64,000 nucleotides of DNA from Lophium mytilinum (Eukaryota > Ascomycota > Dothideomycetes > Mytilinidiales > Mytilinidiaceae): assembly GCA_010093605.1 (NCBI GenBank), contig MU004183.1:1364001-1428000 (forward strand), read 5' to 3'. Positions 54,823-64,000 of this stretch are shown piece after piece; the first letter of the stretch is position 1, and each line of letters begins with the position of its first letter. A model generated the notes under the pieces. That model searched no databases and had not been told where the DNA came from. It saw only the letters and a list, made by a program, of their open reading frames with translations. The translations under genes were made by a program, and so were the position numbers.

Positions 54823-56337
54823 ATGCCTGCGATGCTGGATGATCCGACTGCTGCCATCATCTACCGTACTTCTGGCGAAATGCCATACCCTACCGCGGGG
54901 ACGCCGCTTCCTCTGGACATTATACCCCGCCAGGTCATCCTCAGAGACAGAGTCACAACGGCTACCTTGTTACCTTTCTCTTCGCCGGATCAGGTGCCTG
55001 TGTCGTTGGTAGCATACCTGTCGGACCAACTCAATCGCGAAATCGAAAAGGGCGACACTTATCCCATGATCACCCCGCTACCTCTCGAATCCTTCGGCCC
55101 ATACTGGTTTGGTGTATTCGGTGCTGTTATGCTTCTGGGGGATATACAAAGCCCTGCGCAGCTTCTCGATATGGAGAGACAGGGACGAGACTGGGATAAA
55201 GAATGTCTGGGGAGTTTCTACATCAAGCCAAATTACCCCGGCCGGTCTAGCCACGTCTGCAATGCTGGCTTCATAGTCACAGATGGTGCGCGAAATCGAG
55301 GTGTGGGTAGACTGATGGGAGAATGCTACCTAGATTGGGCTCCGAAACTTGTTGGTAGCCCTCGAAAGTCGTGCAGAACATGATCGCTGATTGATTAGGG
55401 CTACACTTATTCTGTGTTCAACCTTGTCTACGAGACCAACGTTGCATCCTGCCGTATTTGGGACGCTCTTGGCTTCAAGCGTATTGGAAGAGTCAAAGGA
55501 GCTGGAAACCTCAAATCATACCCCGACGAGCCCGTCGATGCGATAATCTACGGTCGAAGTCTTGGAGGTGACGATGATTTTGTTTCTGAGGAGCGATTCG
55601 ACAAAATAAGGTACTATCTCAAATACGACAAATACCCCGATGGCGCCGATCGAGCGGAAAAGAGCCGGCTAAGGAGCGCTTCACTACACTACAGCCTCAT
55701 CCCGGCCTCGGGCGACGAGCCGGAAAAACTGATGCTAAAGGGAAAAGAGGTGATTCCGGACCCTCAAAAGCAGTACGAAATTGCTCGAACCTTTCACTTA
55801 GACAGACACGGGGGAATCAACAAGACTACGGCTGCGATCGCCGAGAAATACCATTGGGTGAGGATCAAGGAGACTGTTAGCCAGGTCATTCGCCATTGTT
55901 CAGAATGCGGCGAACCAAGTAAAGCGGAACCTCCACGACCAGCTGCTTCGGCGCGACCCCAAACTTCGAGACAAGATTCAGCCCCTTCGAAAGCGCAATC
56001 ACCGTCTCCGAGTCAACAGCTTCAGCAGGAGGCTTCCGGGGCAAGCCTCCCAGAGATTGAGCAACAGCTTGAAGCTTACGGGAGTTCTACTTATCAAGTA
56101 CCAGAGCCGGTGTATTATCGAGACGGCGACATGCCGGTTGACCCTCAGCTTATGAACCCTCCTCTCGACCATCCGCCGTCACCCTTCCTTTCGGCGACTC
56201 TGTCAACGCCTGCTGATGGAAGCTCCGCGCAGGACACACCGATGACAGGAACTGGTGAATCTAAGCCTACAATGTCGCATTTGACACAGCAGATGGCCCA
56301 TACTACCACATATAACCCAACGGCAAGAAGGCAATGA
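54823..56337 (+). CDS. SPT10-like protein: GNAT acetyltransferase plus integrase-type H2C2 zinc domain
   Basis: Two exons, 54823-55350 and 55399-56337 (488 aa). The junction APKL-GYTYSVFNLVYETN is required for the GNAT fold but uses an unusual GTTGGT donor. Residues 100-240 carry the acetyl-CoA motif (RNRGVGRLMGECYLDWAPKL) and the following NVASCRIWDALGFKRIGRV strand-helix. Residues about 310-365 hold HLDRH, then ITxKYHW-like NKTTAAIAEKYHW and IRHCSECG. This is an H-x3-H...C-x2-C zinc domain like that of retroviral and retrotransposon integrases. Yeast Spt10, an activator of core histone genes, has the same pairing and uses the zinc domain in sequence-specific DNA binding. The last 120 residues are Gln/Pro/Ser-rich. 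A true one-to-one orthology to Spt10 is inferred, not shown. Confidence 0.76.
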
Positions 56338-57042
56338 GCATCACCAGGATGATATAGATCAATCTCACGTCTGCCACAACGTGGCTCTGGATTCTGACGT
56401 TGATAGAGGTGGTTGTAGTAGTGCTTTTATGTCCTTTTATACGTTGCTGTGGGCTTCGGCCTCAACACAAGAAGGTAAAGATGTCTTAGGTAGTAGAAAT
56501 AGACTACTTATGAATATAAAGACTGGCACCATATTAGCACCTTGATGCCAATGCCGTTATACCTCGTATCTGCGCACCACCTAATCAACAACAACGCAAA
56601 TTGCAGTAGAGAGCGAAATTCTTGTTCAATCGTCCGTTTCGTTTCTCGACGTATAGTCTGCATGTTGTTGGAGGTGAAGCATTTTAGCTCTAACGCTCTA
56701 CATAGTTTAGTCTAAAGTAATTCACATCTGCTATGGTGGAGTTCAAAACTTCGTGATCGCCGTTGACATCCCTGAGGCGATGACGCACGCCAGTCGCGGG
56801 CGATCCAAACAGCACCCCTCCATCAGCCACAGCCATATGCCAGAGATCGTCATAGGGCAGCCATGCCAACTTAATAGAGCGCAAACTCTCCTGATGCCTA
56901 CACTCACATATTGCCATTATTGAAACACCCTGGTGTCTAGCACAAAGACTCTACGACCTGCCACCCTCTCAACTCTATCTCGAACCCCGCTACAACTACG
57001 ACACTCGAACCCCTCCACCTAAAACAACCCCACCACGCCACC
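56338..57042. other. Intergenic, 700 bp
   Basis: A 75-codon minus-strand frame (56917-56690) from a proper ATG is present but has no family signature. Otherwise nothing beyond the CAAC-rich leader of the next gene. Confidence 0.45.
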
Positions 57043-58434
57043 ATGGTCCTCGAATACTTCACCAAGCACACCAACAAGCACCAGCATGCCGAAAACGGGG
57101 AGCACAACGCCCAAACACCCGTTCTGAATGACGAGGACGAGTTGTTCCTCCAGCGCATCACATCCGAGGGCACGCCACCACCGCTGCCTGAGAGACCCGT
57201 CGTCATACTCGATAATGGCACGAAGCTGCAGGGCAAGGATGCGCAGACTGCGCTGATGAATGGCGCAGAGAAGGTTCCACTTCCTACATCTCCGCCTGTG
57301 GATAGCGAAGGCAAAGAACTCATTGACGATGTGCAGAAGACGACGGGTGAAACAAGTGAGAAGAAGAGCAGGAAATTCTTGTCGTATTTGCCGGCGATTC
57401 CTGGGCGTGGAAAGGTATGATGACTTTCTTCACAACCGTACAACCTCGTACTAACGTTTTGTGTAGGGCAAAGCCAAAGAAGCCGCCGCCGCAGACCTCC
57501 ACGCCATCGCCGCGTCCTCCAAACCTGGCGCCCCGTCCTTAGCCACCGCCGAAGAAGAAAAGGAGCAGCAAGACCTTACTGCTATCCTCGACGATCTCAA
57601 CCTCTCCGCCGTCAACAACCGCGTCTTCAGCTTCTCAAAGGAATCCCAAGAACTCCTCGATAAATTCAAGCTCGTGCTCAAGGATATCATCAATGGCGTC
57701 CCCACCGCCTACGACGATCTCGAGAAACTGCTCACAGGCTCAGAAGCCCAGCTAAAGAAGCTATTCGGCGCTCTGCCGCCCTTCCTACAAACCCTCGTCA
57801 AGAGCCTCCCCGCAAAGATGACCGCAACACTAGGACCAGAATTCCTGGCTGCGGCATCCGAAAAGCCCGGCTTCGACGCGATGAGCGCGAGCGGCAGCAA
57901 ACCCTCAAGACGCCCCAAGATCCCCAGCCTGAAATCCCTAGTTGCATCTCAAGGCGCAGTGGCGACGATGTTGAAGAGCATCCTCAACTTCCTCAAACTC
58001 CGCTTCCCGGCTTTCGTCACCGGGACCAACGTTCTAATGTCCTTAGCCGTGTTCCGTAAGCTACACCCCGATCGATACTACCCTTATTAAATGCTAATGA
58101 TACTGTGATCGCAGTCCTCCTCTTCGTCTTCTGGTACTGCCACAAACGCGGCCGCGAAACCCGCCTCGAGCGCGAACGCGTTGACGCCGAGGGCAACCCC
58201 ATCGGCGGCGAGTCCGACGTCTCCGACCTCGAGGATAGCACCGTGCTCGAGAAGCCTAGAGACACGGATGTGCAGCCGCCTCTGATCATCCACCCTGACA
58301 GCGGCGCGCCGGATAAGCCTAGTGCAACGGTGTCTGATATGCCTTCCGTGCTTGACCTGCCGGAGCCGGCGACGGTCCCACTACCTGAGGGAACGACGCC
58401 GTTGAAGGAGGAGCCGATTGAGGTGAAGAGGTAG
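57043..58434 (+). CDS. Conserved-type fungal protein with one membrane anchor, 426 aa
   Basis: Exons are 57043-57414, 57467-58055 and 58115-58434; introns of 52 and 59 nt with CTAAC and CTAAT branch sites. The N-terminal third is charged and disordered. The middle is helical (AILDDLNLSAVNNRVFSFS, SQELLDKFKLVLKDIINGVP, LPPFLQTLVKSLPAKM). Near residue 300 is an amphipathic stretch (MLKSILNFLKLRFPAFVTG), then one hydrophobic span joined across intron 2 (NVLMSLAVF-LLLFVFWYC) and a basic stop-transfer HKRGRETRLERER. The tail is acidic and Pro-rich. I recognise this as a protein type widespread in filamentous fungi (often labelled ring-like), but no RING cysteines are present and no function is assigned. 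Confidence 0.77.
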
Positions 58435-58869
58435 AAGGGAAAAGGATGGGAGGACGGCAGGTGATGGGTTTTGGTGATTGGACTTAGAATGATATGATAT
58501 CCCTGATGCGCGGCTGTGGAGTTCTGGTTATGGTTGTTTTACTAGTACGGTACGATCTTTAATACACGAAATCACGATTCGATTGAGACCCGTTGGCATA
58601 TTGCAAGACTCCAAACAATGAGATATGATTAGCTATGAGTCTTAAGCTGCAAGACAAAACCGCAGTGAAAGAACACAGCAAGCGTCTATAAACTATATGA
58701 GATCGAAGGAAGCCGTCTGAAAGATAAGATAAGGAAGAGGACTAAACCCATTCGCTTTTGTCCCATGCCCTAAATAATGCAGCCAATAATGCACCATATC
58801 CTCTACCCAATGGACCAGCGCGTGTCCAAAACCCACATCAGCACACCTGATGAGTGAACAGCTTGGGTG
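58435..58869. other. Convergent intergenic region
   Basis: About 435 bp between the 3' ends of the membrane-anchored unknown and PSK1. No gene. Confidence 0.5.
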
Positions 58870-60687
58870 TCAATACACTCCCCAGTCCCCTCCATCCAAC
58901 AAGCTCTGACTCGCCACAAAGCTGAACCCTCCGAACGGATTCTGCTCCGCACTCGTAACATCGTACTCCGAGAACGTACTTTTGCGACTCGACACAGGAC
59001 TCAACGCCAAATCCGTAAATTCATTCGCGAAGTTCTCCGCGAGCTCGGGATCCGTAATCAGCGGCTGGATCGGGGGCGTCAACTCCCTCTTCTCCAAGAG
59101 ATTCCAGTCAAGCTTCTTAAAGAAGCGATGCTCTTTAAGGATTTTGAGGTCCTTGGGCATATTCCCGCCTAGCCGCTTCTTAGGCTCCTTGCGCAGTAAG
59201 CGGGTTAAGAGGTCCTTGGCGTCGGGTCCCAGGTAGTAGGGCAACACGAGCTTCTGCTTCAGGATCTTCTCCTGGATCTTCGCGTGATTGTTGCCGGCGA
59301 AAGGGGGTGCGCCGGTGAGGAGGTCGAAGCCGAGCGCGCCAAAGGACCACCAGTCGACCGCCATGCCGTACTTGACGCCTGCGATGACTTCGGGCGCCAT
59401 GTACTCGATCGTGCCGAGGAAGGAGTTGCAGTTGGTCTCGCCGTCGCACGCGACCTTGCTGAGGCCGAAGTCGGTCAGCAAGAGATGGCCTTCGGAATCT
59501 AGGAGGCAGTTTTCAGGCTTGAGATCGCGGTAGATGACTCCGACGGTGCGGTGGAGGTGGTCGAGGGCGAGGACCATCTCGGCCATGTAGAAGGCGACGG
59601 TTTCTTCTGGGAACATGCGCTCAGCGGCGAGGTGGTGGAAGAGCTCGCCGCCTTGGGCGTATTCGAGGATCAGGTAGAGCTTCTCGTGGTCTTGGAAGGC
59701 GTAGTACAGCTTTACGACGAAGGCGTGGCGGTTGACACTTTCGAGGATGGCGCGTTCGGTTTTGGTCTGCTCGATCAGCTTCTTGTGGACGGTCATGGAG
59801 GCCTTCCGGAATTGCTTCTGTGCGTAAAGACGGCCGGTCTCGCGTTGCTTGACTAGGAGCACGGTTCCGTAGCTACCCTTACCGAGGCAAGTGAGAGGTT
59901 CAAAGTCCCCTGCAGTCATTTTGCGCATGGTGGATGTGCCGCGTACTTCGCCGTCATCCTGCACCTCATCGGTCTTAGCTGGCGCACTGGAGCTAACAAA
60001 ATCGGTTTCGAAGTTGACTTCATAGCTCTCCATCTCAGTCCTGTCGCTATCGCTGTCTAGCCCAGAAACGCTGGCATTGCTGGAGATGCCGGACCTCAAC
60101 ATTCCTGTCAAGTTACTCCTCGTAGGCGTGGTTGTCCCGGAGTTGATGCTAAGAGCCTCGAGCTTCTGCTTCAAGGAACTAATACCTCCAGCGGCAGAGA
60201 TTGGCCTTAGAGAGGGACTGCTTGTGACGCTCCCGAAGTCGGGTATAGTGGGACCAAGTCTCGGAGTGTTGATAGCTGAGTAGTCCGATTCCTCTCCTCC
60301 AGATGTAACCGGGGTGTGAAAGCCGCGAATGGTCGTCATCGCTGGAGCGCCAGGCTTCATACTCTTCTTCTTTTTCTTGTTCTTCTTGGCCTTCTTTAGA
60401 ACAACATCGAAGTCCAGCTTCTCGGTGGGAGGAATAGATCTAAGCGCTTTGGTAGATTCGACTGGGCGCATTGCAGGGGAAGAAATATTAATGGGAGGAG
60501 TTCCAGTGTGAGGTCTAGCACTGATAGCGGGACGATCAATATCCATGGCTCCCGCGCCCACTGCAAAGACATCATCCTCATCAGGGTCCAAAGCGCGCAT
60601 GTGTCCGGGGAGCGTTCTGGAAACATTTTGCGGAAGTCCTGCCGGCGACAGGTGCCGGTCAACCTGGTCGAATGCGAACATGGTCAT
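58870..60687 (-). CDS. psk1: AGC protein kinase Psk1 (ribosomal S6 kinase-like)
   Basis: Intronless gene, 605 aa, ATG at 60687. Residues 1-260 are disordered with a lysine run (KKAKKNKKKKKSMKPG). The kinase domain starts near 264: LGKGSYGTVLLV, YAQKQFRK, LILEYAQGGELFHHL, YRDLKPENCLLD, DFGLSKV, activation loop SFLGTIEYMAPEV with the PDK1-site serine, and VDWWSFGALGFDLLTG. The C-terminal extension holds the turn-motif region (LALSPVSSRKSTFSEYD) and the hydrophobic motif FGGFSF, which is the TORC1 target in the S. pombe homologue Psk1. All catalytic residues are in place. With SCH9 this is the second TOR-effector AGC kinase in the window, but the two are clearly different subfamilies. Confidence 0.9.
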   Translation of the reverse strand: MTMFAFDQVDRHLSPAGLPQNVSRTLPGHMRALDPDEDDVFAVGAGAMDIDRPAISARPHTGTPPINISSPAMRPVESTKALRSIPPTEKLDFDVVLKKAKKNKKKKKSMKPGAPAMTTIRGFHTPVTSGGEESDYSAINTPRLGPTIPDFGSVTSSPSLRPISAAGGISSLKQKLEALSINSGTTTPTRSNLTGMLRSGISSNASVSGLDSDSDRTEMESYEVNFETDFVSSSAPAKTDEVQDDGEVRGTSTMRKMTAGDFEPLTCLGKGSYGTVLLVKQRETGRLYAQKQFRKASMTVHKKLIEQTKTERAILESVNRHAFVVKLYYAFQDHEKLYLILEYAQGGELFHHLAAERMFPEETVAFYMAEMVLALDHLHRTVGVIYRDLKPENCLLDSEGHLLLTDFGLSKVACDGETNCNSFLGTIEYMAPEVIAGVKYGMAVDWWSFGALGFDLLTGAPPFAGNNHAKIQEKILKQKLVLPYYLGPDAKDLLTRLLRKEPKKRLGGNMPKDLKILKEHRFFKKLDWNLLEKRELTPPIQPLITDPELAENFANEFTDLALSPVSSRKSTFSEYDVTSAEQNPFGGFSFVASQSLLDGGDWGVY

Positions 60688-63427
60688 TATGCCAGTCTAA
60701 ATAACTCGAGAATAATATCGCTATCCAATTTCGATCCACGCTCCCTTGCGGAAAGCTATCATACGTGCTGTTAGCACAACGACTCGGCGACAAAGAGCGC
60801 GCGCAGGCAACCAACTTTCAAACAATCTGAAGTATCCCAAAGTTTACCGTCCGCCCGATCAAGGCGGACCGCCCGCCAGTAGCCACAGCAGTGCGGCGAA
60901 GCTGGCGTCCGTCTTGCAGAGTCCGAAAATCAGGGTCGGATTTGGGATTGGGGTCGAAGCCGAAGCGCAGACGCGGTGGAGGGAAGGAGCGGTAGTTGTG
61001 GATGCGGAGATGGAGCCCATGAATGGTCGTATTGGTGTTTCTGGTGGTCGAATAGATGTCGCCAGGTTAGGTGACCCGGGCGAAGTGCTGCGATGGTGAA
61101 GGTGAGTTAATCCTGCCGGGAAGAGTGAAGTGCAGGAAGGCTCAAAGTTGCTGGAATAATCTCACCTGTCCCGGAGGCTTGGCGCCCATCGCCGAAGGCA
61201 CGTGAAACCTTGGAACCTTCTGCCAACACCAACTTTGGAACCACCATCATACGGCGTCATCACCCACTGCCACATCACAGCCTTTGTTGTTCCTGGTTAG
61301 CATCTATCATCTTCCTCGTTTCTGCCATGGGTCCGATTCTACGTTCGTGCCACGGGTTGTGCCCCAACGGCATCGTGCCGTGTTGCAGCTGCAACGCCGG
61401 TGGGCTTATTGTTGGCTGAGCATCAGCAAGAAATGGTTCTGGTCATGGTTCCATAGGAGCAGCTGTTATCTAGTCACAGTCTGGAGGTGTCTCTGTACAT
61501 ATATGGATATATTTAGAGCTAATTCGGGGCTTATCTTTCCATCGTCTATTTCTAACTCTTCAACTCACTCAAGCCCTCGCCCAACACCAACGGAGCCCCT
61601 GTGGCACGGCTCGGCCCTCACACTCGGCCACTGTTGTAACCTGTGGTAGAAGCCTAGTCGGTCGTCTGTCGATGCCCAGACCTTGCGCGGGTTTGCCTCC
61701 TTTTCATGAAACATAGGTCAACATGGGTTATCGCATGAAGCGGACGGCTTCTTTCCTCGCCGGGCCTCTCGACACGGGCTACCACGCTGAATGGACTCTG
61801 ATCTCGTATCCCTGTCTCGTCTCGTTCTAGCTTGTAAGTTGCTGAAACAGGAGCACAACAACGAAGAAGCGTTCTGTATTCGACCGGAGGCCTCGGATGG
61901 TCCACATTCACTACTACATAAGGTGCTTGTCCGGTTTCTACCCGCTTGAGCATGTTTCTCCAAAGTTGAGTATGAATCATGCCATATCCTGGCGACTTCA
62001 CTATAGCTGTGGGGCGATGGGTTCACCGGCTGCTCGACCCGAGGGCATAGGCACCATCTCGGGGTCTTTGTGAAGTTTATCGTGGAGGCAGGGATATGCT
62101 TCGTGGGCATGATGGCCGAATGTGTCTATATGCGAGTGAATATCAACAAGGTTTGTCACCGATTTGGGCCCCTTGGGCGGAGATGGTTCCTCATTCACTG
62201 CTCAAACGCGTGACACTCGCTTCACAGCACTGCCACCTCCTCGCGTTGCGAAACGAGCCCTGCCTTGCTGGTATAGATCCGGGGCTTGTCCTCGTCCAGC
62301 ACACCTACTTCATCAATGTGAAAAGCCCGAGCGGGCCTCAGGACGTCTGGCTAAAGCCGAATTCGAAGCGACCTGGCGGCTTGCTCAGGGGCGGTCGAGC
62401 GCCGGGAGAGCTGCGAACATGCAACCATCACCCGCGATCATGCAACCGTCACCCGCCGCATGCATGTTGAGTCGCCTCATGGGGCACAGGTCGATGCCGC
62501 AGGGTCGATTCGTGGAGAGGACACAGGCACGCTCTCCAGCGAGACCCACGCGAAGGACGAGAGACAACGAGAACGAGCCGACTGCACGATTGGTCCCCTA
62601 TCCAATTCTTTGACTAAACACTGCCAACGCTTGCTGGCAAAGGCCGCCGCCGTGCATCGTGTTCCCGTGGCCTCCTCCTTCCGAGTGGACTCCTGGCAGT
62701 GGGCTTGAAACACCAGCTTGCCTTGTCGCCGGTGGGCATTTTTAGATACGGCGCTGCTGGCGGTCTCAGACCCCTCGCTAGGATCCTGTCAGGTACCCGC
62801 GCACGGCTGATGCTCAGCCAAAGCGTCACATCCATGCGGCGGCATCGCTCAATGGGTAACATCAAGGCCCAAAGCGACGGCGTTGCGAGCAGAACAGGAG
62901 AGGTGCGAGGGTCACCCAGGGCGGCACCGACGCGCTGGCCCTGGCAGCGGCAAGCAAAGACCCACGCCGAATGGCCAGTCGTGGCGTCGCGCCAGGATGC
63001 GGCTCGGTGGTGAGACAGAGGGGGCCGCCGCACGTGCCCTCCACACCAAGCCGACTGCGTCTTTCACGCCCGACAGCTACTCGCCGTGCCTAACAATGGA
63101 ACCCCATCGCGCGCGACAACGGCATGGCCAGTCACGCCGTGGGACCTCCGTGCTGTGCGGCCAAGCGAGTGGGGACCTTCACCATGTTTCGCCGCCGCTC
63201 GTTTCAAGAGGGGACGTCTGTATGTATAAGTGTGGCCCTGCCGGTGCTGTAGAACCATCATCTCCTCCATCACCGAGTTGTTTTCCTATTAAAAGCTTTG
63301 CAAGAGTCAGGTTCATTCGCTTGTCTGCTCTTGTTTTCATATTGTTTCTTTTCCACAGTCGCTAAAGCACTGCGTCCTTCGCTCTCTTCCTACTATCGTT
63401 CATTGATACCATCTATTCTCCGCCGCC
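60688..63427. other. Long divergent intergenic region, 2.7 kb
   Basis: Between PSK1 (minus) and the secreted protein gene (plus). Open frames on both strands are low in conserved features. Three copies of CAACCGTCACCCGC/CAACCATCACCCGCGATCATG-like words at 62421-62459 form a short direct repeat. The last 120 bp are CT-rich leader. No gene or RNA is supported. Confidence 0.45.
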
Positions 63428-64000
63428 ATGAGGCTCTCTACTTCTACTCTTTTGATCTCTGGCCTGGCTGCCCAGCAGGTCACTGCTACCTGGGACCGCT
63501 ATGCTTCCGTCTTCAAGAACCCCACGAACTGCAACAACGAGTGCACGGACAAACAGAAGTCGGGCTATGGCTGGGGCGATCTCCCCACCGGCAAGTTCGA
63601 TTCTTATGACGACTTCAACTTCAGTGGAGGGTGGACTTGCGCCAACAGCTTCGGCAAGCGTGATGCCCTGACCAAGAGGACCTTCAACAGCAAGTGTGCT
63701 AAGACCTCGGTCTCCAAGACTGCTCCCGCGTCCTTCTCCTGCAGCAAGTCTTCCGGCTTCTCTGTGGACGAGCTGCAAGTGTCCGTCGAATTCAACTGCA
63801 ACCTCGAGTTCCACTACGGTATGGAGGATGGTTCCACCTGTAAGCAGGTGTCGCCCTGCCAAACGGAGGGCACCATCGTCAAGAACACCCAGTGTGGCGG
63901 CGCCAAAACCGTCCAAGTCTACCTCGGCGACCATGGCGAGCAGGGCAAGGACAGCTGCGAGATTGGTCTTCATCACATCGGCTTCAACTGCGACTCTCAC
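63428..64000 (+). CDS. Secreted cysteine-rich protein, C-terminus cut by right window edge
   Basis: Open frame of 191 codons that runs off the window without a stop or intron. Residues 1-20 form a signal peptide (MRLSTSTLLISGLAAQQVTA). The mature part is Cys-, Gly- and Thr-rich with about twelve cysteines in the visible 170 residues, including NCNNECTDKQKSGYGWGDLP, then FNFSGGWTCANSFGKRDALT and SKCAKTSVS. This pattern recurs in large secreted proteins of filamentous fungi whose function I do not know. KR sites (GKR, TKR) could be Kex2 targets but sit inside a conserved-looking segment. A strong CT-rich leader and Kozak-like CCGCCATGA support the start. Probably cell-wall associated or a secreted effector-like protein; not assigned. 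Confidence 0.78.
   Translation, partial: MRLSTSTLLISGLAAQQVTATWDRYASVFKNPTNCNNECTDKQKSGYGWGDLPTGKFDSYDDFNFSGGWTCANSFGKRDALTKRTFNSKCAKTSVSKTAPASFSCSKSSGFSVDELQVSVEFNCNLEFHYGMEDGSTCKQVSPCQTEGTIVKNTQCGGAKTVQVYLGDHGEQGKDSCEIGLHHIGFNCDSH

Noticed and set aside
56690-56917. 75-codon minus-strand frame
   Set aside because: Short, no homology that I can recognise, and no promoter or splice signals.
1-64000. CRISPR arrays, rRNA genes, or a secondary-metabolite gene cluster
   Set aside because: No regular short repeats with unique spacers, no rRNA sequence, and no polyketide, peptide or terpene synthase genes; the tandem arrays have long, diverged units.

Overview
The window is nuclear DNA of a filamentous ascomycete (Pezizomycotina; a dothideomycete-like genome is my guess from overall gene style only). 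The reasons are: short spliceosomal introns (mostly 47-130 nt) with GT..AG ends and CTAAC/CTRAY-type branch sites; a hacA-type bZIP factor with an IRE1-type frame-shifting intron; a FluG amidohydrolase/glutamine-synthetase fusion; a CFEM cell-surface protein; Rsc7 and Arp6 chromatin subunits; and long gene-poor, GC-rich intergenic regions. There is no operon structure, and both strands are used about equally.

Layout. 0-5 kb: an AIM9-like kinase-fold gene cut by the left edge, divergent to the ribosome-biogenesis helicase gene RRP3, then a small 79-aa gene. 5-14 kb: hacA with a long upstream region, a small hypothetical gene, a second AIM9/APH-like gene, and a peroxisomal MaoC hydratase ending in SKL. 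15-22 kb: the AGC kinase SCH9 and the RSC subunit RSC7. 22-30 kb: a seven-TM receptor-like gene, an MFS sugar transporter and two patches of a dispersed tandem-repeat family. 30-34 kb: an F-box-like gene, a 593-bp transposon-like element with perfect 29-bp terminal inverted repeats and a 9-bp target duplication, and the glucosidase II beta subunit. 36-48 kb: a 1295-aa disordered protein, a CFEM protein, a GCIP/CCNDBP1-like protein and ARP6. 47-49 kb: a 133-bp tandem duplication and a third patch of the dispersed repeat. 49-61 kb: fluG, a tRNA-Ile gene with two introns, an SDR oxidoreductase, an SPT10-like acetyltransferase, a membrane-anchored unknown and the S6-kinase-like PSK1. 63.4 kb to the end: a secreted Cys-rich protein cut by the right edge.

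Shared themes. ER quality control is represented by hacA (unfolded-protein response) and glucosidase II beta (N-glycan trimming). TOR signalling is represented by two separate AGC effector kinases, SCH9 and PSK1. Chromatin and transcription are represented by RSC7, ARP6 and the SPT10-like protein. These genes are interspersed and need not be co-regulated.

The most unusual object is the tRNA-Ile(AAU) gene at 52.2-52.3 kb. Besides a normal 10-nt intron after position 37, its D-loop is interrupted by 52 nt that look exactly like an mRNA-type spliceosomal intron. Removing both restores a canonical tRNA. Exon borders below were derived by hand from reading frame, splice consensus and family knowledge, without transcript data.
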